From: Erythrobacteraceae bacterium WH01K
GTDB taxonomy: Bacteria > Pseudomonadota > Alphaproteobacteria > Sphingomonadales > Sphingomonadaceae
Direction: 5' to 3'
Assembly: GCA_027941995.1 (NCBI GenBank)
Contig: CP115966.1
Coordinates: forward strand, 2,542,001 to 2,606,000
DNA: 64,000 nucleotides
Positions 26,228-33,433 of the stretch are shown piece by piece. The notes under the pieces were generated by a model, which was given only the letters and a program-made list of their open reading frames with translations, was not told where the DNA came from and made no database searches. Numbering within the stretch: position 1 is the stretch's first letter; every line of letters begins with the position of its first letter. The translations under genes and the position numbers were made by a program.

Positions 26228-27493
26228 CTACCGCTCCTCGCCGGCGGGATATTCGAACGGTGCCTGGTCTATGGACTTTGCCGCCACGCTTTCGGCCTGG
26301 CGCATGACACGCATCATGTTGCGCATGGAGATTTTCTCTAGATCGCCTTGCGAATAGCCGCGCCGCGCCAGTTCCGTGAACAGCGCCGGATAGGTCGACA
26401 CGTCTTCCAGCCCCGGCGGCGCAAAGGGAATGCCGTCGTAATCCCCGCCAATACCGATCGCATCGATACCCGCGACCGAACGCACGTGGTCGATATGGTC
26501 GGCGGTCTGGGCAATGGAAGATTTCGGGAGGGGGTTGGCTTCGTCCCATGCCTCCAGCCGGCGGGCGACTTCGCCGGGCTGGCCCAGCCATAGCGCCTCA
26601 AGCCGGGCCGTCTCTGCCGCACGGTTGGCGTTCCAGACGCGCGCCTCCTCGCTCAGGAACCCGGGCACGAAAGTTACCATGATGATACCGCCATTCTTTG
26701 GCAGCCGCTGCAAAACGCTGTCCGGCACGTTCCGGGCATGGCCGTTGAGCGCACGGGCAGACGAATGGCTGAAGATCACCGGTGCACTTGCCACGTCCAA
26801 CGCGTCGTGCATGGCTTTCTCGCTCACATGACTCAGATCGACCAGCATGCCGATCCGGTTCATTTCGCGCACCACGTCCTTGCCGAAATCGCTCAGACCG
26901 TCATTGCGCGGCTCGTCGGTCGCGCTGTCCGCCCAGCTGAGCGTCCTGGAGTGCGTCAGCGTCATGTAGCGCGCGCCCATCGCATACATCTGGCGCAGGA
27001 CCGCCAGGCTGGACCCGATGGAATGTCCGCCTTCCATGCCCATCAACGAGGCAATCCGGCCATTGGACACCGCGCGCTCCACATCATCTGCGGTCAGCGC
27101 CAGTTCCAGATCGCCGGGATACCGCGCGATCAGCCGCTTGGTCACGTCGATCTGCTCGACGGTCGCCTGCACCGCTTCGGGTTCGTTCAGCGATGCGCTG
27201 ACATAGACGGACCAGAACTGCGCTCCCAACCTGCCTGCGCGTGCACGGGTGATGTCGGTATGCATCGCCGCGCGCGTGTCGGTGGCCGTCCCGGTCGTGT
27301 CCTCGAAATCGAAATCGGCGAGCACGTTCCCGAACCGGCCACGCAGCTGAATTGGCACATCGTTATGCCCGTCCCACACAGGGGCCGCGTCCAGCGCTGC
27401 CGCCGCCACCTCTTCTGCCGACTGTGCCAACGCCGGCGATGCAGTCGCGGAAAGAAACAGGGCGGCGAATAAGGGGGACGGACGCGGGATCAT
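26228..27493 (-). CDS. Exported membrane dipeptidase (peptidase family M19)
   Basis: A 421-residue zinc dipeptidase of the renal dipeptidase family. The signal peptide (residues 1-23, ending SPALA) is followed by VWDGHNDVP with the first metal ligands His and Asp, SLMGMEGGHSIG with the bridging Glu, DLSHVSEKAM and FSHSSARAL with the later His ligands, and IGIGGDYDG with the Asp. It hydrolyses dipeptides, including D-amino-acid ones, in the periplasm. The start at 27493 follows GGAGAG by eight bases; an ATG five codons earlier (27508) lacks a ribosome site. Confidence 0.92.
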   Translation of the reverse strand: MIPRPSPLFAALFLSATASPALAQSAEEVAAAALDAAPVWDGHNDVPIQLRGRFGNVLADFDFEDTTGTATDTRAAMHTDITRARAGRLGAQFWSVYVSASLNEPEAVQATVEQIDVTKRLIARYPGDLELALTADDVERAVSNGRIASLMGMEGGHSIGSSLAVLRQMYAMGARYMTLTHSRTLSWADSATDEPRNDGLSDFGKDVVREMNRIGMLVDLSHVSEKAMHDALDVASAPVIFSHSSARALNGHARNVPDSVLQRLPKNGGIIMVTFVPGFLSEEARVWNANRAAETARLEALWLGQPGEVARRLEAWDEANPLPKSSIAQTADHIDHVRSVAGIDAIGIGGDYDGIPFAPPGLEDVSTYPALFTELARRGYSQGDLEKISMRNMMRVMRQAESVAAKSIDQAPFEYPAGEER

Positions 27494-27526
27494 TGGCTTT
27501 CTCTCCATCGGAATTTCCGACCTGGT

Positions 27527-27551
27527 GGAACGGGTCGGCTTCTGTTTCGCT
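27527..27551 (+). promoter_or_regulatory. Near-consensus EcfG-type promoter (GGAAC-N16-CGCT)
   Basis: GGAAC, sixteen bases, CGCT lies 41 bases before the DUF427 start. It has one mismatch in the -10 element relative to GGAAC-N16-CGTT. Position and orientation suit the DUF427 gene. Confidence 0.35.
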
Positions 27552-27592
27552 GACCTAGCGAAACCGGATACGAAAGCAAAAGGACCTTTGCC

Positions 27593-27883
27593 ATGACCAT
27601 GGAAGCACGCTGGAATGGCGAATCCATCGCTCGCAGCGACGACACCGCGATTGTCGAGGGAAATCACTATTTCCCGCCAGCGAGCGTCAATCGCGGCAAT
27701 CTCGTCCACTCGGACAAGACGAGCCATTGTGGATGGAAGGGGGATGCAAGCTATTTCAGCATCAATGCCGGCGGTGCAATGCTGGAAGACGCCGCATGGA
27801 CCTATACCGACCCGCTGCCGGACGCGGAGCATATTCGCGACCATATCGCGTTTGTCGGAGAGGTCGAGATCGTCGAAGACTGA
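27593..27883 (+). CDS. DUF427 domain protein
   Basis: A 96-residue single-domain protein with the DUF427 core: ARWNGESIARSDDTAIVEGNHYFPP, then SHCGWKGDASYFSI, and AWTYTDPLPDAEHIRDHIAFVGEVEIVED. The fold is a small beta-tent, and members are found alone or fused in many bacteria and fungi without known activity. It is 25 bases ahead of the DoxX gene on the same strand. The promoter region is shared back-to-back with the M19 gene and contains a near-consensus EcfG site. Confidence 0.88.
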   Translation: MTMEARWNGESIARSDDTAIVEGNHYFPPASVNRGNLVHSDKTSHCGWKGDASYFSINAGGAMLEDAAWTYTDPLPDAEHIRDHIAFVGEVEIVED

Positions 27884-27908
27884 GTTGAGGCGCACGCCAT
27901 GACATGCG

Positions 27909-28334
27909 ATGACATCGGCCATGGCGAAAGCAGTCACCCGCGCCGTCCTGGCATTGTTCTATGCGGTCGCGGGCTATCTCCACATAGTTTCGCCTGCCCC
28001 GTTCCTGCTGATCACCCCGCCATGGGTTCCTGAACCTGCCGCGGTGGTGTTCTGGACCGGGATCGCGGAGATTGCCGGTGCGGCAGGGTTGCTCCAGCCC
28101 TTCTCCAAGCGACTGCGCCGCGCGGCCGGTGTGGGCCTTGGCCTCTATGCGCTGTGCGTATGGCCGGCGAACATGCATCACTTCGCCATCGACCTCGCCA
28201 GTGCGAACAGCGGTGCGACAGGGGGTCTGGGCCTTGCCTATCACGTGCCGCGCATGATCGCGCAGCCGCTGATTATCTGGCTGGCCCTGTGGGCGGGCGA
28301 GGTGACACGGTGGCCCCTCGCCCGCAATCGCTGA
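27909..28334 (+). CDS. DoxX family membrane protein
   Basis: A 141-residue protein with four predicted membrane helices (about residues 8-27, 44-62, 72-88 and 112-130). It has FYAVAGYLHIVSPAPFL, FWTGIAEIAGAAGLL and WPANMHHFA, a pattern found in the DoxX/DoxD-like and COG4270 group. Some homologues are tied to thiosulfate oxidation or redox stress, but most, including this one, cannot be given a reaction. The start at 27909 or 27921 is undecided. It ends 1 base before the convergent SWIB gene stop. Confidence 0.8.
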   Translation: MTSAMAKAVTRAVLALFYAVAGYLHIVSPAPFLLITPPWVPEPAAVVFWTGIAEIAGAAGLLQPFSKRLRRAAGVGLGLYALCVWPANMHHFAIDLASANSGATGGLGLAYHVPRMIAQPLIIWLALWAGEVTRWPLARNR

Positions 28335-28586
28335 TCAGCTGAGGTGCTTCGACACCGCTGCGGTCATCTTGAACATGGAAATCTCTTCCTTGCCGATGAC
28401 GGCACCCAGCTTGTCGTCAGGCACGATGGTGCGCTTGTCGGTCGGCTTCTGCAGGTCGTGCTTCTTGATGTATTCCCACACCTTGGACGTGACCTGGGCG
28501 CGCGTCATCGGGCCCTTGCCGATCACGTTTTCGAGTTCGGGCGAAACCGTGACGGGTTTCTGAAGGGCGTTGTTCTTTCCGGCCAT
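28335..28586 (-). CDS. SWIB/MDM2 domain protein
   Basis: An 83-residue protein that is almost entirely a SWIB domain: QKPVTVSPELENVIGKGPMTRAQVTSKVWEYIKKHDLQ, then the conserved PTDKRTIVPDDKLGAVIG. In eukaryotes SWIB occurs in chromatin complexes. Stand-alone bacterial copies occur in Chlamydia and many alphaproteobacteria and are thought to act on DNA structure, without a proven mechanism. It follows the PEBP-family gene by 25 bases on the same strand. AGGAG lies seven bases before the ATG. Confidence 0.92.
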   Translation of the reverse strand: MAGKNNALQKPVTVSPELENVIGKGPMTRAQVTSKVWEYIKKHDLQKPTDKRTIVPDDKLGAVIGKEEISMFKMTAAVSKHLS

Positions 28587-28611
28587 TACAAATCTCCTGT
28601 TGGCAAGTGTT

Positions 28612-29196
28612 TCAGTCGATAGCGTCTTCGTCGTCCCAGTCGATCTCTTCCTCGGGAAGCGACTGGTATTTTGCAGCGAGCACCGCCGCTGCGGTGACCT
28701 GCCCCTCCATCGAGGCGAGCAGGTCGTCCTTCGTTGCGCCGGGCAGCAGCGTCAGCGGCAGGTCCAGCGCGAATATCTGGAAGACATAGGTGTGCGCCTC
28801 TGCTCCGGTTTCCAGCTGGGGAAGGAGCCATTCCGAATTGCCGCGATCGTTCTTGCCGACACGCGGCGGCACTTCGCCCTCAAGCAATTTTCCGCGCTGT
28901 CCGCCAAGGCCCCATACGGCCCAGTGCAGGGTCGGCGGGCTGGCGCTCGCATCTTCGACGAGGATAACCAGTTCCTGCGTGCCGGGAGGCGGGGCGGTCC
29001 ATTCCAGAGGCGGCGCAACGGCGTCTTCTTCGTCGGCCGTGAAGCATGGATCGAGGACGCCTCCGGCCTCGAATGCCGGGCTCGTCAATGTCAGTCCGCC
29101 CCGGCCGATCTGGTTCGCCTTCGCAAGTCGCGCGATCGCGAGCCCTTCATTGCGAGGACAGTCCTTGGGCAACACGGAATCGAGCCATTCGGCCAT
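28612..29196 (-). CDS. YbhB/YbcL-type phosphatidylethanolamine-binding protein (PEBP) family
   Basis: A 194-residue PEBP/RKIP-family protein: LTSPAFEAGGVLDPCFTADEED near the N-terminus, APPLEWTAPPPGTQELVILVED with the conserved ligand-pocket segment, LHWAVWGL, and a C-terminal YVFQIFALDLPL. Bacterial members are small cytoplasmic or periplasmic proteins of unknown ligand. It has no signal peptide, unlike E. coli YbcL. It is upstream of the SWIB gene and probably co-transcribed with it. Confidence 0.88.
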   Translation of the reverse strand: MAEWLDSVLPKDCPRNEGLAIARLAKANQIGRGGLTLTSPAFEAGGVLDPCFTADEEDAVAPPLEWTAPPPGTQELVILVEDASASPPTLHWAVWGLGGQRGKLLEGEVPPRVGKNDRGNSEWLLPQLETGAEAHTYVFQIFALDLPLTLLPGATKDDLLASMEGQVTAAAVLAAKYQSLPEEEIDWDDEDAID

Positions 29197-29428
29197 TCTA
29201 AATCGTCTCCAGTCAGAAATTACGCCTTAGTGCTAGGACCATTTGTGGCCCTTTGCGAGGGCGCAGGGCGGGCTTTTCAGGCATTTCCCCCAATTTGCAG
29301 GCCTGTCTGCCGCATCGCGAAGATGTCAGACCCCATCGGTGCAAGACCCGCTATCGTTGAAATCGGCTCGCATTTCCTTCAGATCCGGTTCGAAGAGGAC
29401 GACATTCAGGACACGGGGAAATCGAAGG

Positions 29429-29776
29429 ATGGCCGAGAGGGAATACAAGAGCTTTTCCGACTTCTGGCCATTCTACCTGCGCCAACATTCGCTCCCCCGA
29501 ACCCGAATGCTTCACTATGTCGGGACCAGCCTTGTCGTAGGGCTGGCCGTCTTCGGCGTCCTGACTGCAAACTGGTGGGTCCTGATCGCCCTTCCGCTTG
29601 CCGGGTATTTCTTCGCCTGGATCGCGCATTTCACCGTCGAGAAAAACCGGCCGGCGACCTTCACCTATCCGCTGTGGAGCCTCGCGGCCGATTTCAGGAT
29701 GTGGTGGCTGTGGCTGACAGGGCGGCTGCGTCCGCACCTGCGAAACGCCGGCGTGGCTTCGGACCCCAGGCGCTAG
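29429..29776 (+). CDS. Mpo1-like (DUF962) membrane protein
   Basis: A 115-residue protein: SFSDFWPFYLRQHSLPRTRMLHYVGTSLVVGL, two close membrane helices (about residues 28-64), WIAHFTVEKNRPATFTYPLWSLAADFRMW. The HYVGT and ahFxvEkNrPATF motifs define the DUF962/Mpo1 family; yeast Mpo1 is a dioxygenase for 2-hydroxy fatty acids. Conserved His residues in both motifs suit an iron site. The start at 29429 is chosen because the extended upstream frame lacks conservation. It is convergent with the next lipoprotein gene. Confidence 0.87.
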   Translation: MAEREYKSFSDFWPFYLRQHSLPRTRMLHYVGTSLVVGLAVFGVLTANWWVLIALPLAGYFFAWIAHFTVEKNRPATFTYPLWSLAADFRMWWLWLTGRLRPHLRNAGVASDPRR

Positions 29777-29777
29777 G

Positions 29778-30218
29778 TCACGGAGCCTCCGGCCCGGTGA
29801 AGGGCTGCCTGTCGGTATGGGCGCAGCCCACACGCTGTTCTGGACCGATCTGGAGAGTGACAGTGTAGGGATAGACACGGTCGCTCATCCCGTCACTGCA
29901 TTCGCCCGGCGTTACCGTCATGTCGACGGGCGCTCCTTCCACCGTGCCAGAGAAGCCCAATCCGCCCTGCCCGGTGAAGCGTTCGACCGCGAAGCGCACG
30001 CCGTCGGCATTTTCGGGTGTCGTGTAGAGCATCTGGCGATCCGCCACTTCCCCGCCCCAGAACGGTTCGGTTCCGCCGAAAAAGATCGTTTCCTCCACAC
30101 CGATGCCGGTGAACCCTTCCGGCGAGGTTCCGGGCACCGTATCGTTATCCTGCTGGCCCGCCCCGCAGGCCGCCAATGCGAAAAGAGCTGGAAACAGGAA
30201 AGCGCCGCGAAGGCTCAT
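29778..30218 (-). CDS. Predicted lipoprotein (COG3650-like)
   Basis: A 146-residue exported lipoprotein. The signal ends in LAAC (Cys18), followed by a short Gly/Thr/Pro linker. The rest carries ETIFFGGTEPFWGGEV, LYTTPENADG and TVTPGECSDGMSDRVYPYTV, resembling the COG3650 group of 'putative lipoproteins' with unknown role. Two Cys in the mature part (GECSDG, VGCAHT) could form a disulfide. Starts at 30245 and 30287 are in frame; 30218 gives a normal lipoprotein signal. Its upstream end lies 56 bases from the DUF3429 stop. Confidence 0.75.
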   Translation of the reverse strand: MSLRGAFLFPALFALAACGAGQQDNDTVPGTSPEGFTGIGVEETIFFGGTEPFWGGEVADRQMLYTTPENADGVRFAVERFTGQGGLGFSGTVEGAPVDMTVTPGECSDGMSDRVYPYTVTLQIGPEQRVGCAHTDRQPFTGPEAP

Positions 30219-30273
30219 CGAAATACCGAGGGAAAGTGAGGTCATACCTTTCGAATTACTGCTTCGATGCGCC

Positions 30274-30732
30274 CTAGCCAAGGGCAAGAAGGATGGAGAG
30301 TAGCCCCAACCCGCACGAGAGCGGGGTTCGCAACGCCATCCACCACGGCGGCGTAACTTGCAGTTCGGTACCGATACGCCGGTCGACGAAAAGGCTTGCT
30401 AGGATGGCCAGACCCAGCCCGACAAGCGAAGGTCCCGGCCAGTTGGCGCCTGCGATCCACGGCAGGTAGGTGACGAGCGCCCAAAGACTGGGCACGACTG
30501 ATAGCAGCCACAGCAAGGCCGGAACGTGGCGGCCCGCTGCGCTTTCGGCCGCGGCGAGCCCCCACCACAACCCTCCGAGAAAGCTGAAGATCAGTGCCGC
30601 ATAGCCCCACCCGATCGCGAGTGCGGTGAACCGCCATTCAAGCGGCCCGAACCAGACCGCGAGAACGCAGGCCAGTTGCGGCAGCAAGCCGGCGAGGCCC
30701 AGAATACGCGGAAGCATGGGGATTTTTGTCAT
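30274..30732 (-). CDS. DUF3429 membrane protein
   Basis: A 152-residue protein with about five membrane helices. The N-terminus RILGLAGLLPQLACVLAVW and the motif AALIFSFLGGLWWGLAAAE match DUF3429, a family often found in marine alphaproteobacteria and gammaproteobacteria with no known activity. It lies upstream of the lipoprotein gene on the same strand, and it is divergent from the GFA gene with only 40 bases between the starts. A near-EcfG arrangement GGAGC-N16-CGTT is present just upstream (30739-30763). Confidence 0.82.
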   Translation of the reverse strand: MTKIPMLPRILGLAGLLPQLACVLAVWFGPLEWRFTALAIGWGYAALIFSFLGGLWWGLAAAESAAGRHVPALLWLLSVVPSLWALVTYLPWIAGANWPGPSLVGLGLAILASLFVDRRIGTELQVTPPWWMALRTPLSCGLGLLSILLALG

Positions 30733-30772
30733 CCTACGGTCAACGCAGCGAACACCCGAACGCTCCCATCTT

Positions 30773-31339
30773 ATGCTTGATCAGCCGGGGTCTTCGTGCA
30801 CCCTGGACCGCGTCCATTTTCAGGAGCAGGTCATAAGCAATACCACTATCGACCCTTCATCGGGTGCGGTACCACGCCCGCTGGAAGGGCATTGCCTGTG
30901 CGGCGCGGTAAGTATCGCACTGCATGGCGCAAACGGCGAAGTCGATGTGTGCCACTGCACGATGTGCCAACGCTGGGGCGGTTCTTTTTTCGGCGGGGTG
31001 CAAGGCGCCGCGTTCGACCTGTCGGGACGCGCTTCGGTCATATCCTACAGGTCGAGCGAATGGGCCGAGAGAGCGTTCTGCAAATCCTGCGGCAGTCATT
31101 TGTGGTTCCGCTTCATCCCTGCCGACCACTACAGTTTACTGGCCGGCCTGTTTGAACTGCCGACCGATACGCCGCTTCAAATCAAGCAGCAGATATTCGT
31201 CGACGAGAAGCCGGGATGGTTCGACTTTGCCCAATCCAGCCCGATGAAGACTGGCGCACAGATCATCGCGGAGGCCAAGGCCGCCGGTTTCGACCTAGGC
31301 AATCCGTCTGCGAAGGAGGACCACTGCCCGGACGCCTAG
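30773..31339 (+). CDS. GFA/CENP-V domain protein (glutathione-dependent formaldehyde-activating enzyme-like)
   Basis: A protein of up to 188 residues with the GFA zinc fold: GHCLCGAVSI, DVCHCTMCQRWGGSFFGG and AFCKSCGSHLWFRF supply the seven or so Cys ligands. Gfa was first described as speeding the glutathione-formaldehyde adduct; most paralogues are uncharacterised. The ATG at 30773 leaves a 37-residue lead without conservation. A well-placed CAGGAG (30821-30826) is six bases before an in-frame ATA (30833), where homologues would begin, so the true start is doubtful. The end overlaps the next convergent ORF by 4 bases. Confidence 0.83.
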   Translation: MLDQPGSSCTLDRVHFQEQVISNTTIDPSSGAVPRPLEGHCLCGAVSIALHGANGEVDVCHCTMCQRWGGSFFGGVQGAAFDLSGRASVISYRSSEWAERAFCKSCGSHLWFRFIPADHYSLLAGLFELPTDTPLQIKQQIFVDEKPGWFDFAQSSPMKTGAQIIAEAKAAGFDLGNPSAKEDHCPDA

Positions 31340-31551
31340 GCGGTGGGGGTAGCCTCCGCCTCGCGCTGGGCAGCTTTTTCCTGCTCTACCTTCGCGCGCT
31401 CGACCGCCACCGCGCGGGCCTGGTTCGCGAGGCCGCGCCATGTCGCCTCGGCTCTCAGCGCGCGGTCGCGGACATTGGCTAGTGCGGCGTTCTCTGCCTC
31501 CGCCGCTGCTTCGTCGGCACGGGTAATGTAGAAATCGTAGCCTTGGCTCAT
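31336..31551 (-). CDS. Small charged hypothetical protein
   Basis: A 71-residue protein, unrecognised. It starts MSQGYDFYITRADEAAAEAE and continues as one long Ala/Glu/Arg helix (about residues 12-65) likely to form a coiled coil. GGAGG seven bases before the ATG is a strong ribosome site and the main reason to accept it. It lies between the convergent GFA gene and the cold-shock gene upstream on the same strand. The function is unknown; small helical proteins of this type are common in stress loci of this group, but that is only context. Confidence 0.6.
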   Translation of the reverse strand: MSQGYDFYITRADEAAAEAENAALANVRDRALRAEATWRGLANQARAVAVERAKVEQEKAAQREAEATPTA

Positions 31552-31632
31552 AACGCACCTCCCACGGGTTGCACCGTCAAAACGCCTCCGGGCGGCCCGG
31601 CCGATGCCGACCGCCCGGATGCAGAAATCGGA

Positions 31633-31845
31633 TCAGTCGGCGGCCGACAGGTTCACGGCGCTTTCCTTGCCGTTGCGACCGGTCTCGACTTCGTAGTTCA
31701 GCCGCTGCTCCTTATCGAGCGTGGTCATGCCCGCTGCCTGCACCGCGGTGATGTGCACGAAGCTGTCGGGCGAACCGTCGTCGGGCTGGATGAAGCCATA
31801 GCCCTTGTCGGTGTTGAAGAATTTTACTGTGCCGGTCTTCGACAT
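31633..31845 (-). CDS. Cold-shock protein (CspA family)
   Basis: A 70-residue single cold-shock domain: TGTVKFFNTDKGYGFIQPDDG with RNP1 KGYGFI (residues 14-19) and FVHI (29-32) as RNP2, then RLNYEVETGRNGKESAVNL. It binds single-stranded RNA and DNA and acts as an RNA chaperone. AAAGGA lies seven bases before the ATG. The 283 bases upstream (to the fasciclin stop) hold no gene and would allow the long leader typical of csp messages; no clear cold box was identified. Confidence 0.95.
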   Translation of the reverse strand: MSKTGTVKFFNTDKGYGFIQPDDGSPDSFVHITAVQAAGMTTLDKEQRLNYEVETGRNGKESAVNLSAAD

Positions 31846-32072
31846 GAGGTGTTCCTTTCAAGGAAACGTGTGCCGCGCGGCGAGATTGCCGGGCGGTATT
31901 CGCGTCAGTTCGTCCGATGAAAGGAAGTCGTCGTCCAAGTGCGCCCTGCCGGTCAACTGGCACCGGGCGGTCGTCAAAATCCGAAGTCCGTCGCAAATTT
32001 CGACGTCAGCAGCAGGAGGGTTAGCACTCTTCGCCTCGATTACCTAGCGCCGATTATTTCCGGCAAGACAGG

Positions 32073-32107
32073 AAAGGCGGGCCCTCCTTCTGGAAGACCC
32101 GCCCTTA
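32073..32107 (-). terminator. Terminator after fasciclin gene
   Basis: GGCGGG ... CCCGCC with an inner TCC/GGA stem, flanked by A- and T-rich ends, lies 22 bases downstream of the fasciclin stop in its orientation. Confidence 0.6.
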
Positions 32108-32128
32108 CCTGATCAGATATGAAGCCGA

Positions 32129-32713
32129 TTACTCGGGCATCAGCACCGTATCGATCACGTGGATGATGCCGTTCGAGGCCTGCACGTCGGTCGCGGTCAC
32201 GGTCGCCGTGCCACCTGCGGCGTCGGTCAGCACGACGTTTTCGCCGTCGAGCATCGCGGTCAGCGTGCCGCCGCCCAGCGTTTTGATCGTGTAGCCTTCC
32301 TCGCCCGCATCGGCGATCGCCTGCGTCAACGTGGCTGCATCGACCGAGCCTTCGACGACGTGGTACTGCAAGATCGTACCGAGCTGGTCGGTCTGGTCCG
32401 TTGTCAGCGATTCCAGCGTGCCGTCGGGCAGCTTGTCGAAGGCGGCGTTGTTCGGTGCAAAGACCGTCAGCGGGCCGTCACCCGACAGTGCATCGCCTAG
32501 ACCGGCAGCGGTCACGGCAGAGACAAGCGTCGAGAAATCTTCGTTACCCTGTGCCACTTCGACCAGGTTGCCGGCGGCCATGTTGTCATTGGCCATCGTG
32601 TCTGCTGCGGTGGCGTCGTCCATTTCGACGGTGTCGGCATCTTCTGCCGGTGCGCCGCAGGCGGCCAGCGCGAGCGAGGCTGCGGTGGCGAGTGCGATGG
32701 GAAGCTTTTTCAT
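32129..32713 (-). CDS. Fasciclin (FAS1)-domain lipoprotein
   Basis: A 194-residue lipoprotein. The signal ends in the lipobox LAAC (Cys19), followed by an acidic Asp/Met/Ala linker (about residues 24-50). A single FAS1 domain has FSTLVSAVTAAGLGDALSG, PLTVFAPNNAAFDKLP (the H1 motif) and ASNGIIHVIDTVLMP (H2). Bacterial FAS1 proteins act in adhesion and surface interactions, but few have a proven partner. It is preceded by an exact EcfG-type promoter (32791-32815) and followed by a terminator, so it is probably a single-gene unit under general stress control. Confidence 0.93.
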   Translation of the reverse strand: MKKLPIALATAASLALAACGAPAEDADTVEMDDATAADTMANDNMAAGNLVEVAQGNEDFSTLVSAVTAAGLGDALSGDGPLTVFAPNNAAFDKLPDGTLESLTTDQTDQLGTILQYHVVEGSVDAATLTQAIADAGEEGYTIKTLGGGTLTAMLDGENVVLTDAAGGTATVTATDVQASNGIIHVIDTVLMPE

Positions 32714-32790
32714 GGTGTTTTCCTTGGTATGTGTACTGTGGAATACATCGGTATGCGGCCCGCCCGACCGGCTGGCCTGTTACCCCCATG

Positions 32791-32815
32791 AACGGGCACA
32801 TCGGCGGGATGTTCC
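32791..32815 (-). promoter_or_regulatory. EcfG-type promoter for the fasciclin gene
   Basis: On the minus strand GGAAC (32815-32811), sixteen bases, CGTT (32794-32791): an exact consensus match, 78 bases before the fasciclin ATG and in its orientation. Confidence 0.75.
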
Positions 32816-32890
32816 AAAAAAGGCGACAATGTGGCCTAAAAGAGGTAGTCCCGCCTTGTTCGCTTTCCGTAGCGTTCTCGCCTTCCGCGA

Positions 32891-33229
32891 TCAGTCCACC
32901 TGCTCGGGGATCGGCGCGTGGCGGCCATCCTTCTCGAACTTACGGCGCAGCAGCTTGGCGAGCTTCGTGCCTGCCTCGCGCGCGGCGGCATCGACGTCGC
33001 CCGATTTCGCGACCACGGTGACGGGCGCCCAGCCGCGAATGCGCGCTTCCAGGACGCAGGCCTTGTCGTCGCCGCCGCCCTTCGCGCCGTTTTCGTCGCG
33101 CACATGGATCTCGAGCCGCGTCAGGCGGTCCTCGAACCGGCCGAGCTTCTCGCGAAGCCGCGCCTCGATCCGCTCCGCCACGTTTTCCGTGCCCATCACG
33201 CTGCTGTCGGAATTGAACTGTACCTGCAT
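32891..33229 (-). CDS. HPF/RaiA-family ribosome hibernation factor (short form)
   Basis: A 112-residue protein with the S30AE-type fold: MQVQFNSDSSVMGTENVAERIEARLREKLGRFEDRLTRLEIHVRDENG (only part quoted as motif: LGRFEDRLTRLEIHVRDENG) and ARIRGWAPVTVVAKSGDVDAA. Such proteins bind the small subunit and inactivate ribosomes in stationary phase. It lacks the C-terminal dimerisation domain of long HPF. AAGGAG eight bases before the ATG fixes the start; the long open frame upstream has no conservation. It stands alone, and the 204 bases upstream carry a 12-base direct repeat. Confidence 0.8.
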   Translation of the reverse strand: MQVQFNSDSSVMGTENVAERIEARLREKLGRFEDRLTRLEIHVRDENGAKGGGDDKACVLEARIRGWAPVTVVAKSGDVDAAAREAGTKLAKLLRRKFEKDGRHAPIPEQVD

Positions 33230-33314
33230 GACATCGTCTCCTTTTTCATTGTGTGAAAAGGAAACGCCCATGCCCCGGCGAAGTGCCCGGAAATCGGCCC
33301 TTTGGGTGCCGATT

Positions 33315-33405
33315 GCGAAGTTGACAAAGAAAACACCGCCTTTCCAATACGTATCGGCGCAAGCCCCTGACCGAACTCGGTTTTTGCGCCCCCGCGAAGT
33401 TGACA
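33315..33405. repeat. Direct repeat GCGAAGTTGACA, two copies 79 bases apart
   Basis: The same 12 bases occur at 33315-33326 and 33394-33405 in the gap upstream of the hibernation-factor gene. Read on the minus strand (the gene's strand) they are TGTCAACTTCGC. They could be repeated binding sites or parts of two tandem promoters. No longer match surrounds them. Confidence 0.55.
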
Positions 33406-33433
33406 CATCCCGCGGGAACACGCGAAAACCGCC

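Noticed and set aside
31846-32128. Hidden gene in the 283-base gap upstream of csp
   Set aside because: Neither strand gives a frame with a ribosome site or protein-like composition. The gap is explained by the csp leader and the fasciclin terminator.
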